64,000 nucleotides of DNA from Pseudalkalibacillus sp052246725. Lineage in GTDB: Bacteria; Bacillota; Bacilli; Bacillales; Fictibacillaceae. Positions 25,900 to 34,171 of the stretch are shown here, one piece after another; the stretch's first letter is position 1, and each line of letters begins with the position of its first letter. A model generated the notes under the pieces. It was not told the origin of the DNA. It saw nothing but the letters and a program-made list of their open reading frames with translations, and made no database searches. The stretch lies in NCBI GenBank assembly GCA_052246725.1, contig JBQQCL010000016.1. One strand, written 5' to 3'. The position numbers and the translations under genes are program-made.

Positions 25900-26546
25900 T
25901 GTTTACAGGAATTATCGAAGAGATTGGAAAAATACAATCAGTCAAAGAATCTGCGGATGGTTATGTCCTTCGTATCGAAGCTGAAAAAGTCCTTCAAGAT
26001 GTTCATCTGGGTGACAGTATTTCAGTAAACGGAATATGCTTGACGGTCGCTACTTATGAACCAACTTCTTTTACTGTCGATGTGATGCCGGAAACGTTAC
26101 GGCATACCAACTTGAATTCATTAGGTTCAGGTGATGGAGTGAACCTGGAGCGGGCTATGGCCGCAGGCGGGAGATTCGGGGGGCATTTTGTATCTGGACA
26201 TATCGATGGAGTCGGAGAAATCGTCAAAAAGACACGGAAACAAAATGCGATCTATTATGAAATTAAAGCGCAAGAAGAACTTCAACCTTATTTTATGAAC
26301 AAGGGTTCCGTGGCAGTCGACGGTACAAGCCTCACGATCTTCGGTGTGACAGATACCACGTTTACCCTTTCCCTTATTCCCCATACGGTGGAAGAATCGG
26401 TATTGGGAAAGAAAAATACAGGTGATCTCGTAAATATCGAATGTGATATGCTCGTAAAATATATGGATAACTTGTTGCAAAGAAGGACAAACGAAAGAAA
26501 ATCAGGTAGTCTGACTGAAGAATTTTTGACAGAACATGGATTCTGA
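25899..26546 (+). CDS. ribE: riboflavin synthase alpha chain
   Basis: A 215-residue protein of two similar lumazine-binding halves, each with an MFTGIIEE-type or VSGHIDG-type motif. It dismutates two 6,7-dimethyl-8-ribityllumazines into riboflavin and the pyrimidine precursor. The ATG overlaps the ribD stop by one base. Confidence 0.95.
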   Translation: MFTGIIEEIGKIQSVKESADGYVLRIEAEKVLQDVHLGDSISVNGICLTVATYEPTSFTVDVMPETLRHTNLNSLGSGDGVNLERAMAAGGRFGGHFVSGHIDGVGEIVKKTRKQNAIYYEIKAQEELQPYFMNKGSVAVDGTSLTIFGVTDTTFTLSLIPHTVEESVLGKKNTGDLVNIECDMLVKYMDNLLQRRTNERKSGSLTEEFLTEHGF

Positions 26547-26569
26547 TCAATATAGGATGGTGATGGCGA

Positions 26570-27763
26570 ATGTTCGATCCAATAGAAGAAGCGATTTACG
26601 AATTGATGCAAGGGAAAGTTGTCATCGTTTGTGATGACGAAGACCGAGAGAATGAGGGCGACTTCATTGCACTTGCAGATCGGGTGACACCAGAAATTGT
26701 GAATTTCATGGTGACACATGGGCGAGGACTGGTTTGTACACCGATTACAGAAGAACTGGCTCACAAATTGGACCTCAATCCAATGGTGAATCAAAATACG
26801 GATCCCCACGGGACAGCTTTCACAGTTAGTATTGACCATAAATCGGCTACGACGGGGATTTCAGCACAAGAACGTGCAGCAACAATGAAAGCATTGTTAG
26901 ATCCGAATGCAGTACCTGCTGATTTCAAGCGCCCAGGGCATGTCTTTCCTTTAATTGCAAAACAGGGCGGAGTGTTAAGAAGAGCAGGGCATACAGAAGC
27001 TGCGATCGATCTTGCTCGCCTTTCAGGTGCCGAACCTGCTGGTGTCATTTGCGAAATCATGAATGAAGACGGGACGATGGCACGCGTGCCCCAGCTTCGA
27101 AAAATTGCAGATGACTATGATTTGAAAATGATTACGATCAAAGATCTGATCCAGTATCGTAACCGTAAAGATAAGCTTGTGAAGAAAGAAATCGAGATCA
27201 AAATGCCTACAGAATTTGGCGAATTCCGAGCAATCGGTTATTCGAACATTCTTGATCAAAAAGAACACGTTGCACTCGTAAAAGGTGAAATCCTTCCAGA
27301 TGAACCGACACTGGTCCGGGTCCATTCGGAGTGTCTGACGGGTGATGTATTCGGATCTTTTCGCTGTGACTGTGGACCGCAGCTACACGCAGCACTCGCT
27401 CAGATTGAAGAGGAGGGGAGCGGTGTTCTGCTCTACATGCGACAAGAAGGCAGAGGGATCGGACTGCTGAATAAAATGAAAGCTTATAAGCTTCAAGAAG
27501 AAGGATTGGACACAGTCGAAGCCAATGAAAAACTAGGTTTCGCTCCTGATCTTCGGGATTACGGAATTGGTGCTCAAATTCTAAGGGATCTTGGAATAAC
27601 GAAAATGAAACTTTTAACCAACAATCCTCGTAAAATCAAGGGATTAAGTGGATATGGATTAGAGGTCGTCGATCGAGTTCCGATCCAGATGCCGCACCGA
27701 GATGAAAACGAGAGGTATTTAAGAACAAAGCATAGTAAATTAGGTCATATGCTTCACTTTTAA
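26570..27763 (+). CDS. ribBA: DHBP synthase / GTP cyclohydrolase II
   Basis: A 397-residue fusion. Residues 1-200 are 3,4-dihydroxy-2-butanone-4-phosphate synthase (DDEDRENEGDF, HTEAAIDLARL). The remainder is GTP cyclohydrolase II with zinc ligands in CLTGDVFGSFRCDCG and the catalytic RQEGRGIGL. It supplies both branches of riboflavin synthesis. The start is 23 nt after ribE. Confidence 0.96.
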   Translation: MFDPIEEAIYELMQGKVVIVCDDEDRENEGDFIALADRVTPEIVNFMVTHGRGLVCTPITEELAHKLDLNPMVNQNTDPHGTAFTVSIDHKSATTGISAQERAATMKALLDPNAVPADFKRPGHVFPLIAKQGGVLRRAGHTEAAIDLARLSGAEPAGVICEIMNEDGTMARVPQLRKIADDYDLKMITIKDLIQYRNRKDKLVKKEIEIKMPTEFGEFRAIGYSNILDQKEHVALVKGEILPDEPTLVRVHSECLTGDVFGSFRCDCGPQLHAALAQIEEEGSGVLLYMRQEGRGIGLLNKMKAYKLQEEGLDTVEANEKLGFAPDLRDYGIGAQILRDLGITKMKLLTNNPRKIKGLSGYGLEVVDRVPIQMPHRDENERYLRTKHSKLGHMLHF

Positions 27764-27853
27764 GAGATAGGGATGGTTAACCTAACTTACCTAACTAAAG
27801 GCTAGTACAATAGGTCGCCATCTCATTCAATAACTAACCAGGAGGCTCTAATA

Positions 27854-28321
27854 ATGGGAACAACATTCGAAGGAAATTTAATTGGAACAGGATTGAAAGT
27901 AGGAATTGTAGTAGGTCGATTCAATGAATTCATTACAGGTAAGCTGCTGTCCGGTGCCGAGGACGCTTTGAAGCGCCATGGTATCAGTGAACAAGACATC
28001 GATGTGGCTTGGGTCCCTGGTGCATTCGAAATTCCATTGATCGCAAAAAAGATGGTAGAGTCCGGCAAATATGATGCGGTTATCACCCTTGGAACTGTAA
28101 TCCGAGGTTCTACACCACACTTTGATTATGTATGTAATGAAGTAGCAAAAGGTGTTTCAAGCCTTTCGTTGAACACAGGGACACCTGTGATCTTCGGTGT
28201 TCTGACGACTGATTCAATTGAGCAAGCAGTAGAACGTGCAGGTACGAAAGCAGGCAATAAAGGCTGGGAAGCAGCTGTATCAGCTATTGAAATGGGGAAT
28301 CTGTGCCGTTCTTTCAATTAG
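27854..28321 (+). CDS. ribH: 6,7-dimethyl-8-ribityllumazine synthase
   Basis: A 155-residue lumazine synthase, normally a 60-mer capsid. VVGRFNEFIT, VPGAFEIPL, GTVIRGSTPHFDYV and GVLTTDSIEQAVERAG are conserved. The ribosome-binding site is CAGGAGG. The stop codon TAG falls on the first bases of R1 copy E. Confidence 0.96.
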   Translation: MGTTFEGNLIGTGLKVGIVVGRFNEFITGKLLSGAEDALKRHGISEQDIDVAWVPGAFEIPLIAKKMVESGKYDAVITLGTVIRGSTPHFDYVCNEVAKGVSSLSLNTGTPVIFGVLTTDSIEQAVERAGTKAGNKGWEAAVSAIEMGNLCRSFN

Positions 28322-28445
28322 GCCGTTTTATAAAAGATTGTTGCTATTGGAATTGTTAAGGAATGTGCTGAATGCTAATGACAGTGGAAATATGCGAGAC
28401 TCCTGCGGGTCAGTAAGCCAAGCGAGTCTATGCAAAAACAGCCTT
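28320..28445 (+). repeat. R1 element copy E, minimal form
   Basis: Ends AGGCCGTTTTATAAAAGATTG and GCAAAAACAGCCTT; 126 bp with only the GCGAGACTCCTGCGGG core. It begins at the ribH stop codon. Confidence 0.7.
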
Positions 28446-28706
28446 CAATAAATTAAAAAAACTTTTAACTGTGTATTGATTAAATCATTCCAGGTATGGA
28501 AAAAGCTTAATATACTCGCTTATTTGATCATAATGAAGAGCAAAATTAGCAAAGTCATCAAATTTCGTCTATAATATAGATGACTTTGGACATCATGAAC
28601 TTTTCTAATAGGCTTTGTTGAAACCTGATGTGATTTCAAAAGCTTTTGGAAACAGGGTCGGGATCGACACTCAGGCAAGGTCTGCTATGAAAAGAGGCTG
28701 AGAAAG
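28446..28706. other. non-coding stretch between ribH and ribT
   Basis: No gene seen. CAAAGTCATC and GATGACTTTG (about 28550-28590) form an inverted repeat around TATAAT (28570-28575), a possible operator around a -10 with a poor -35. A further hairpin lies near 28627-28660. Confidence 0.35.
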
Positions 28707-28811
28707 ATGACGAACCAGAAGAATAAAAAGCAAGAACGTATTCTGATCATTGTATGTATCATCGTTGCTTTCCTCTTGATGTTGTCACTTGTTGGGAAGT
28801 TAATTCGATAA
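28707..28811 (+). CDS. 34-residue single-pass membrane protein
   Basis: Starts MTNQKNKKQERIL, then a hydrophobic segment (IIVCIIVAFLLMLSLVG) and a KLIR tail. The basic N-terminus before the helix predicts N-in topology. It ends 13 nt before ribT. The ribosome-binding site is weak (AAGAGG, 12 nt upstream). The family is not recognised, and a spurious ORF is possible. Confidence 0.5.
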   Translation: MTNQKNKKQERILIIVCIIVAFLLMLSLVGKLIR

Positions 28812-28824
28812 TGAGGGAGAATTT

Positions 28825-29193
28825 ATGCTAATTCGTTATAAACGAAACTATGAAAAAATTGCAATGGGTCTTCTGTCATTCATGCCGAATCAGAAAGACG
28901 TCAAAAAGCTGCAACAAACAGTCAAGCAATATGAAATTGAATCTGATCATCAACTGTTTCTGTGGAAAGAAGGAGAAGACATCATCGGAATCATCGGGTT
29001 GAAAACGGAGGATGGTACAGCTGAACTGCAACATGTCAGTGTCAATCCTTCACATCGCCATCAAGGCATCGGAAAAAAGATGGTTGATGCACTGAAAAGA
29101 ATATTGAAAGATAACTATCAGTTGACTGCAAATGAAGAAACAAGTTCCTTCTTTGAGAAGTGTGAAGAAGAAGTCAAACTTGAGAACGACTAG
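28825..29193 (+). CDS. ribT: GNAT-family acetyltransferase RibT
   Basis: A 122-residue GNAT protein. The acetyl-CoA loop is HRHQGIGKKMVDAL. LFLWKEGEDIIGIIG and VSVNPSHRHQG match B. subtilis RibT, the last gene of its rib operon. The substrate is unknown. ATG 28825 follows GAGGGAG. Confidence 0.88.
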   Translation: MLIRYKRNYEKIAMGLLSFMPNQKDVKKLQQTVKQYEIESDHQLFLWKEGEDIIGIIGLKTEDGTAELQHVSVNPSHRHQGIGKKMVDALKRILKDNYQLTANEETSSFFEKCEEEVKLEND

Positions 29194-29234
29194 AAAGAAA
29201 CGGAAAGGATTACCCTTCCCGTTTCTTTTTTCTG
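29194..29234. terminator. bidirectional terminator of ribT and ypuF
   Basis: Stem AAGAAACGGAAAGG...CCCTTCCCGTTTCTT with T-runs on both strands, between convergent genes. Confidence 0.85.
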
Positions 29235-29737
29235 AGATTTTTCTGTGCTAATCGTTCATCGATGACTTCCTGGCGATCACGGAGTGTATGTTTATGGAGA
29301 AGGAATTCATTCTTCAAATCACTTGGCAGGCCATATGTGCAACCGATATTCTTACATTCAGCCTCACATAAAGTGATCAATCTCTTGTCTTTAATAGGTA
29401 AGTTGAAGCTTTCATAAGGTTGTTTATTTTCAATATCTTTGACCCTTTTGGAGAGTTGTTCCTGTAATTGGTTAGCATCTAAGCCAAGTGCTTCGATTTC
29501 GTTCTGTTCTGTCTCAATGATCAGTAAAGCACTTCTCATCATTCGTAAAGCACCTGAATAATTTTGTCTGCGTTGGTGGTAGAGGGATACGGCTATTTGA
29601 ATAAGTCCGACCCAGTGTTTTTTCGGATCGTGATTTGGAATTGATTTCCAATGTTCTTCTAAAATTTCATGACATTCAAAATAATCACGGAGTCCATGAA
29701 AATGGACTAAAAAATCTACATATGGCTTTGGATACAT
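29210..29737 (-). CDS. ypuF: DUF309 family protein (YpuF)
   Basis: A 175-residue helical protein. The DUF309 pattern is clear: FECHEILEEHWK and HWVGLIQIAVSLYHQRRQN. The function is unknown. It is convergent with ribT, as in B. subtilis. The start is preceded by GGAGGTA on the minus strand. Confidence 0.88.
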   Translation of the reverse strand: MYPKPYVDFLVHFHGLRDYFECHEILEEHWKSIPNHDPKKHWVGLIQIAVSLYHQRRQNYSGALRMMRSALLIIETEQNEIEALGLDANQLQEQLSKRVKDIENKQPYESFNLPIKDKRLITLCEAECKNIGCTYGLPSDLKNEFLLHKHTLRDRQEVIDERLAQKNLRKKKREG

Positions 29738-29928
29738 GGAAAGATACCTCCAAATTAAAGTAGTTCAAGTCTATCATACATGACAATCTGACGAAAAAGC
29801 ACTGCAGAAAGCCGATTGTTAATTGTAAAGATTTGTTGAACGTAGACATTGCCTGTAAAACCAAATTGTGGCTGCCCCTGCTGTATGCTATAATATCGTC
29901 ATATTTCATACTTATAAAGCAAATGTTT

Positions 29929-30132
29929 TGGCTCTTTTCTAAAAGATTGTTGCTTTTGAGTCATTTTTAAAAACTCACCTTGTGCAAGTTGATTGGTGAG
30001 CAAGGTGCGAGACTCCCTTCGGCGGGACAGGTGAGACCATTCAATGTCGCAAGGCGACTCCCCGCGGAAAGCGAGCATCCTGGAGCGGAAATCAACGACT
30101 TTCAAGAGCAACAAAGTTTACGAAAACAGCCT
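29929..30132 (+). repeat. R1 element copy D, intermediate form
   Basis: A 204-bp copy with the left segment and the CCCCGCGGAAAGCGAGCATC right segment, but without the long central block and without nested R1b. The flanks at 29738-29928 contain no gene. Confidence 0.85.
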
Positions 30133-30199
30133 ATGTTTATAACAGTGCTTTATATAAAGTATGAACCCTATATACTAGAATGTGAGAATGGTGAATTTC

Positions 30200-30958
30200 A
30201 TGACCCAATACAACGTACGATTGGATGCATTTGAAGGACCGCTTGATTTATTACTTCATTTGATCAACCGTTACGAGATCGATATTTATGATATTCCGGT
30301 CGCTAAGATTACGGAACAATACTTAGAATACATACATACGATGCAAGAGCTCCAACTGGATATCGCTAGTGAATATCTTGTTATGGCTGCTACTCTAATT
30401 GCAATCAAGAGTAAAACATTACTCCCAAAATATGAAGAAGATGAGTTCGATCAACAGCTCGAAATGGAGATGGACGAGGATCCGAGGGATGAGCTGGTCC
30501 GCCGACTCATTGAATATCGTAAATTTAAAGAAGCGTCATCCTATCTACGAGAACACGAGAGTAAGAGGAGCCTGACATTTTCAAAGCCGCCAAGCAATCT
30601 TGATCATTTTGAAGCAAAACAAGAACCGGTCAATCCTGTTTCCAATATGACGATCTATGATTTAGTTGGTGCGTTCCAATCTTTATTTGATAAAAAGAAG
30701 ACGAAGAATGCTCCCAAAACGAAAATTGATCGTCAGGAAATCCCGATTGACAAACGGATGTCAGAAATCGTAACTGAACTTCGTTTTCGAAAAGGGGTTC
30801 AGACGTTCCAAAATCTCTTTCCATATCCGAGTAAAGACCATATGGTAGTAACTTTCCTGGCGGTTCTTGAATTAATGAAAACACGGCAGATCCGTTGTGA
30901 ACAAGATGAGAATTTTAATGAAATTTCAATTCACTTGATGGAGGAGGATATTAGTTGA
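30200..30958 (+). CDS. scpA: segregation and condensation protein A
   Basis: A 252-residue kleisin that bridges the SMC heads in the Smc-ScpAB condensin complex. The N-terminal FEGPLDLLLHLINRYEIDI, IASEYLVMAATL and the C-terminal winged-helix region are typical. Several starts are in frame (GTG 30182, ATG 30188, ATG 30200). ATG 30200 gives MTQYNVRLDAFEG, aligning with the B. subtilis start. Confidence 0.93.
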   Translation: MTQYNVRLDAFEGPLDLLLHLINRYEIDIYDIPVAKITEQYLEYIHTMQELQLDIASEYLVMAATLIAIKSKTLLPKYEEDEFDQQLEMEMDEDPRDELVRRLIEYRKFKEASSYLREHESKRSLTFSKPPSNLDHFEAKQEPVNPVSNMTIYDLVGAFQSLFDKKKTKNAPKTKIDRQEIPIDKRMSEIVTELRFRKGVQTFQNLFPYPSKDHMVVTFLAVLELMKTRQIRCEQDENFNEISIHLMEEDIS

Positions 30959-31557
30959 CGACAAGAAATGAGCAAAAAGCTGTGATTGAAGGTCTGCTTT
31001 TTGTCGTCGGTGATGAGGGGTTAGATGGGAAACAAGCTACTGATATTCTTCAAATCGAGCTTTCTGAAGCAGAAGAACTCATTAAGGAAATGATTGAAGA
31101 TTACCAGGCTGACGACCGAGGAATTGAAATTGTCGAAATTGCAGGTGCCTATCAATTTACGACAAAAGCGAAACATATTTCTTATTATGAAAGGTTTGTT
31201 GAATCGCCTACCACCAGTTCGTTATCCCAGGCGGCTCTTGAAACTCTTGCCATCGTCGCATACAAACAACCGATCACACGTGCTGAAATCGAGGATATTC
31301 GTGGTGTGAAAACTGAAAAGCCGCTTCAGACACTTTCAGCCAAACATCTGGTTAAGGAAGTCGGAAGGGCAGAAGGAACAGGTCGTGCGATTCTATACGG
31401 AACGACAAAAGAGTTTCTTGAATACTTTGGATTGAAGTCGAAAGAGGACTTGCCGGAATTACCAGAACAATTTGAGGATGGTTCCATCGAAGACGAAGCA
31501 GATTTGTTCTTTGAAAATTTTGAATCTGTGATGGAATCTAATGATAAGGAGGATTAA
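30955..31557 (+). CDS. scpB: segregation and condensation protein B
   Basis: A 200-residue winged-helix protein that dimerises and binds ScpA. EGLLFVVGDEGL, LETLAIVAYKQPITRAEIE and GRAILYGTTKEFLEYFGL are family motifs. Start TTG 30955 overlaps the scpA stop (TTGA) after GGAGGAGG, so translation is coupled. Confidence 0.94.
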   Translation: MTTRNEQKAVIEGLLFVVGDEGLDGKQATDILQIELSEAEELIKEMIEDYQADDRGIEIVEIAGAYQFTTKAKHISYYERFVESPTTSSLSQAALETLAIVAYKQPITRAEIEDIRGVKTEKPLQTLSAKHLVKEVGRAEGTGRAILYGTTKEFLEYFGLKSKEDLPELPEQFEDGSIEDEADLFFENFESVMESNDKED

Positions 31558-31559
31558 CC

Positions 31560-31961
31560 GTGATTATTACTTCCATAAGTGGAGAAGAACTTGAAAAGTC
31601 GAAATCGAATTCTCCAGAGGAGTTTTTCAACCGCTCTGAAGTGACCTTCCGGGATGGCAAAACTGAAAAAACATTAGCTGTTTTGTATGTAAGATACTTC
31701 GATGAGAAAATTTCGGATTTATCGAGTTTTGAAACGGAAGAGCTCTTTGAAATTGACGGTCGGATTATCCATTTACGGGAAATCGTTGCATTGTTGGCAC
31801 TTCAAACAAATCAAGCTTATGCAAAACGCCACCGGGTCTACATAAATGATGAACAGCAATTTGCAACACTATTCAATGGCGTCGATGAAGGATCTTTACA
31901 AGAAATGGTGAATAAGATTCTGAACGAAGGTGGTTACGAATTAACTGAACAAAATGTGTAA
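31560..31961 (+). CDS. hypothetical protein downstream of scpB
   Basis: A 133-residue acidic soluble protein with no membrane segment or recognised motif. GTG 31560 follows AAGGAGG and the gap to scpB is 2 nt, so it is coupled to scpAB. B. subtilis has ypuI at this place, but similarity was not established. It is a real gene by context and codon use. Confidence 0.7.
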   Translation: MIITSISGEELEKSKSNSPEEFFNRSEVTFRDGKTEKTLAVLYVRYFDEKISDLSSFETEELFEIDGRIIHLREIVALLALQTNQAYAKRHRVYINDEQQFATLFNGVDEGSLQEMVNKILNEGGYELTEQNV

Positions 31962-31985
31962 TGCGAGTTTAATTTGGAGTTAGAA

Positions 31986-32030
31986 AAAGGCTGACCTTGG
32001 CATCAAAATGATTGCGCTGGTCAGCCTTCT
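31986..32030 (+). terminator. terminator of the scpAB operon
   Basis: Stem AAGGCTGACC/GGTCAGCCTT with a short T-rich tail. Confidence 0.75.
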
Positions 32031-32034
32031 TTAT

Positions 32035-32124
32035 ACTTGAGAAAGTATAAAATACTTTCTTCAGTATAAGAGTAACTAAAGCTCAGCCTGCGCCAAAGGC
32101 CTGGCTTTGCTAAGTTTTCTTTAT
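32035..32124 (-). repeat. R1b small element, second stand-alone copy, inverted
   Basis: The reverse complement (AAGAAAACTTAGCAAAGCCAGG... AGTTACTCTTATACTGAAG) matches the R1b block nested in the long R1 copies. It is not flanked by R1 ends, so it occurs by itself. Confidence 0.72.
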
Positions 32125-32137
32125 CCGATGTATAGTT

Positions 32138-32236
32138 TTAGCCGTGATATCCTGAATAGACGGTTATACCGATAATCACTAATAGCACGAACAAAACAAC
32201 GAGCAAGATGAACCCCTTACCAAATCCATCTGACAT
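32138..32236 (-). CDS. YjcZ-like small hydrophobic sporulation peptide
   Basis: A 32-residue product starting MSDGFGKGF, followed by a single hydrophobic segment (ILLVVLFVLLVIIGI) and a short YSGYHG tail. Gly-rich N-termini followed by FxLIVVLFxLLxIIG are the mark of the YjcZ family of small spore-associated proteins. AGGGGG lies 8 nt before ATG 32236. Confidence 0.75.
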   Translation of the reverse strand: MSDGFGKGFILLVVLFVLLVIIGITVYSGYHG

Positions 32237-32273
32237 TCCGATGTCCCCCTATCCCTAATAAGCCATTCACCCA

Positions 32274-32300
32274 TACTATATGCATTCGTCTAGTAGGCGT
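32274..32300 (-). promoter_or_regulatory. candidate sigma-K promoter of the YjcZ-like gene
   Basis: On the minus strand CATATAGTA (32282-32274) fits the sigma-K -10 CATANNNTA. The minimal -35 AC lies 16 bp upstream at 32300-32299. This agrees with late mother-cell expression. Confidence 0.45.
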
Positions 32301-32308
32301 ACTAGACG
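32287..32308. promoter_or_regulatory. perfect 22-bp palindromic site between divergent genes
   Basis: Arms CGTCTAGTA and TACTAGACG around GGCG, midway between the YjcZ-like gene and the polyketide synthase gene. Nothing marks it as a terminator. It is a good operator candidate. Confidence 0.5.
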
Positions 32309-32383
32309 ATTGTACCGGTTTCACATATTTTGTTATGATAAGTACAAACTGATAAAAATGCACTTTAAGGAAGTGTCAGGCAA

Positions 32384-33475
32384 ATGCCATATATCCTATC
32401 AGTCGGTACCTGTGATCCGGAGCATACCTTGGGACAAGACCATACAGTCGAATTTGCGAGAGAGCTGTTCAGTGATCATTTTTCCCATATTGATCGCTTA
32501 TTACGTGTGTTCGAAAATGGACAGATTGAAACAAGGAACTTTGTCAATGATGTTCAATGGTATAAGGAAAACCATACGTTACAATCGAAAAATGACATCT
32601 ATATTGAAAAATCAGTTGAGTATGGTGTCAAAGCGATAAAAGATTGCCTTGCCAATAATACATACATGGATAAGCAGATCCCTTACAACGAAATAGACGC
32701 CATATTCTTTGTTTCGACCACTGGATTTTCAACGCCGAGCATTGAAGCGAGGATTATGAATGAACTTCCATTTTCCCCTCACACGAAACGGATCCCGATC
32801 TGGGGTTTAGGGTGTGCAGGTGGCGCTTCAGGACTTGCTCGGGCGCATGATTATTGCCTTGCCTATCCACAAGCGAAAGTCCTGCTTGTTTGTGTAGAAT
32901 TGTGCAGTTTGACGTTCCAAAAAAAAGATTATTCAAAAAGCAATTTGATCGGGACATCGCTTTTTGCAGATGGTGTAGGAGCAGTATTGATGGTAGGAGA
33001 TGAAGTGAAAGAGCATGAATTAACTGTTGGAAAAACCATCCCCAAAACGTTAGCAAGCCAATCCACTTTGATGCCGGATTCAGAAGATGTAATGGGATGG
33101 GATATTAAAGATGAAGGGCTCTATGTCATCTTTTCTAAGGACATCCCCCATATCGTAGATAGTTGGTTTTATCCTACCATCCATCAATTTCTCATCGATC
33201 AGGATCTTGAGATGGATGAGATCAAGCATTTCATCGCTCACCCTGGTGGTATAAAAGTGTTGAACGCCTATATGAGTTCGTTGGACATTCCTGCTTCCAT
33301 GTTTCATGATTCATTGGAAATATTGAAGCGGTACGGAAACATGTCCTCTGTGACCGTGATCTATGTATTGAATCGGTTCATGCAAAAAGATATTCCATCC
33401 GGAGAAAAAGGTCTTGTTATGGCTCTAGGGCCTGGTTTCAGTTCTGAAGTTGTCCTAATAGAATGGGTAGAATGA
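32384..33475 (+). CDS. bcsA: type III polyketide synthase (BpsA/BcsA-like)
   Basis: A 363-residue chalcone/stilbene-synthase-fold enzyme. The nucleophilic Cys144 is in GLGCAGGASG, His in FIAHPGG and Asn in RYGNMSS, completing the Cys-His-Asn triad. In B. subtilis the BpsA enzyme makes alkylpyrones from fatty acyl-CoA, and the neighbouring ypbQ (bpsB) product methylates them; the same two genes are adjacent here. Confidence 0.9.
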   Translation: MPYILSVGTCDPEHTLGQDHTVEFARELFSDHFSHIDRLLRVFENGQIETRNFVNDVQWYKENHTLQSKNDIYIEKSVEYGVKAIKDCLANNTYMDKQIPYNEIDAIFFVSTTGFSTPSIEARIMNELPFSPHTKRIPIWGLGCAGGASGLARAHDYCLAYPQAKVLLVCVELCSLTFQKKDYSKSNLIGTSLFADGVGAVLMVGDEVKEHELTVGKTIPKTLASQSTLMPDSEDVMGWDIKDEGLYVIFSKDIPHIVDSWFYPTIHQFLIDQDLEMDEIKHFIAHPGGIKVLNAYMSSLDIPASMFHDSLEILKRYGNMSSVTVIYVLNRFMQKDIPSGEKGLVMALGPGFSSEVVLIEWVE

Positions 33476-33496
33476 GTTTTATAAGGGGGATGGACC

Positions 33497-34081
33497 ATGA
33501 TCTTCTTTTTATTATTTTCTTTCATCATTGCACAGCGTCTAGTTGAATTGAAGGTGGCTCGACGAAACGAAAAAAAGATGAAGGCGAGAGGTGCAAAGGA
33601 ATTTGCCCCAGAGCATTATAAATGGATTGTCATTCTTCATACGGCTTTCTTATTATCATTAGTCCTAGAATCGTATGTTAAAGGATTTGTGACCTCACCT
33701 TTTTTTCCTGTATTGTTCTTATTGTTTATCGTGTTGCAAGGATTGAGAGTCTGGACGATCCGTTCACTCGGTATGTTCTGGAATACGAAGATTATTATCC
33801 TTCCAAATGCAAATGTCGTAAAAAAAGGTCCATTCCGTTTCTTGCGACATCCAAATTATGTTGTTGTTTCATTTGAGTTGCTGGTCATTCCGCTAATGTT
33901 CAATGCATTTTGGACTACAGTTCTATTCACGATATTGAATGCTTTACTTTTACTGTTGGTCCGGATTCCAGCAGAAGAAGCTGCCTTATCCCAGCAATCA
34001 GACTACGATCATCAATTCAGTGCTACCCCGCGTTTTATACCTCAAGAAGAACGAAAGCACTCGAAGTCCCCACCTAAGTAG
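33497..34081 (+). CDS. ypbQ: ICMT-family methyltransferase (YpbQ/BpsB-like)
   Basis: A 194-residue membrane protein with about five segments. The isoprenylcysteine carboxyl methyltransferase signature is RFLRHPNYV followed by a C-terminal RIPAEEAAL. It probably O-methylates the alkylpyrone made by the preceding enzyme. The gap to bcsA is 21 nt and the ribosome-binding site AAGGGGG. Confidence 0.88.
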   Translation: MIFFLLFSFIIAQRLVELKVARRNEKKMKARGAKEFAPEHYKWIVILHTAFLLSLVLESYVKGFVTSPFFPVLFLLFIVLQGLRVWTIRSLGMFWNTKIIILPNANVVKKGPFRFLRHPNYVVVSFELLVIPLMFNAFWTTVLFTILNALLLLLVRIPAEEAALSQQSDYDHQFSATPRFIPQEERKHSKSPPK

Positions 34082-34113
34082 ACAATAACTTTATTATGTG
34101 GAGTTAATTTTTT

Positions 34114-34141
34114 TCATATCCCGTCTTTTGGAGCATAAACT
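34114..34141 (+). promoter_or_regulatory. candidate sigma-E promoter of dacB-spmAB
   Basis: TCATATC (34114-34120) and CATAAACT (34134-34141), 13 bp apart, resemble the sigma-E elements KMATATT and CATACANT. The site lies 30 bp before dacB, a sigma-E gene in B. subtilis. Confidence 0.55.
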
Positions 34142-34171
34142 TGTACAAAACTGGCTAAGGGACGGGATGTT

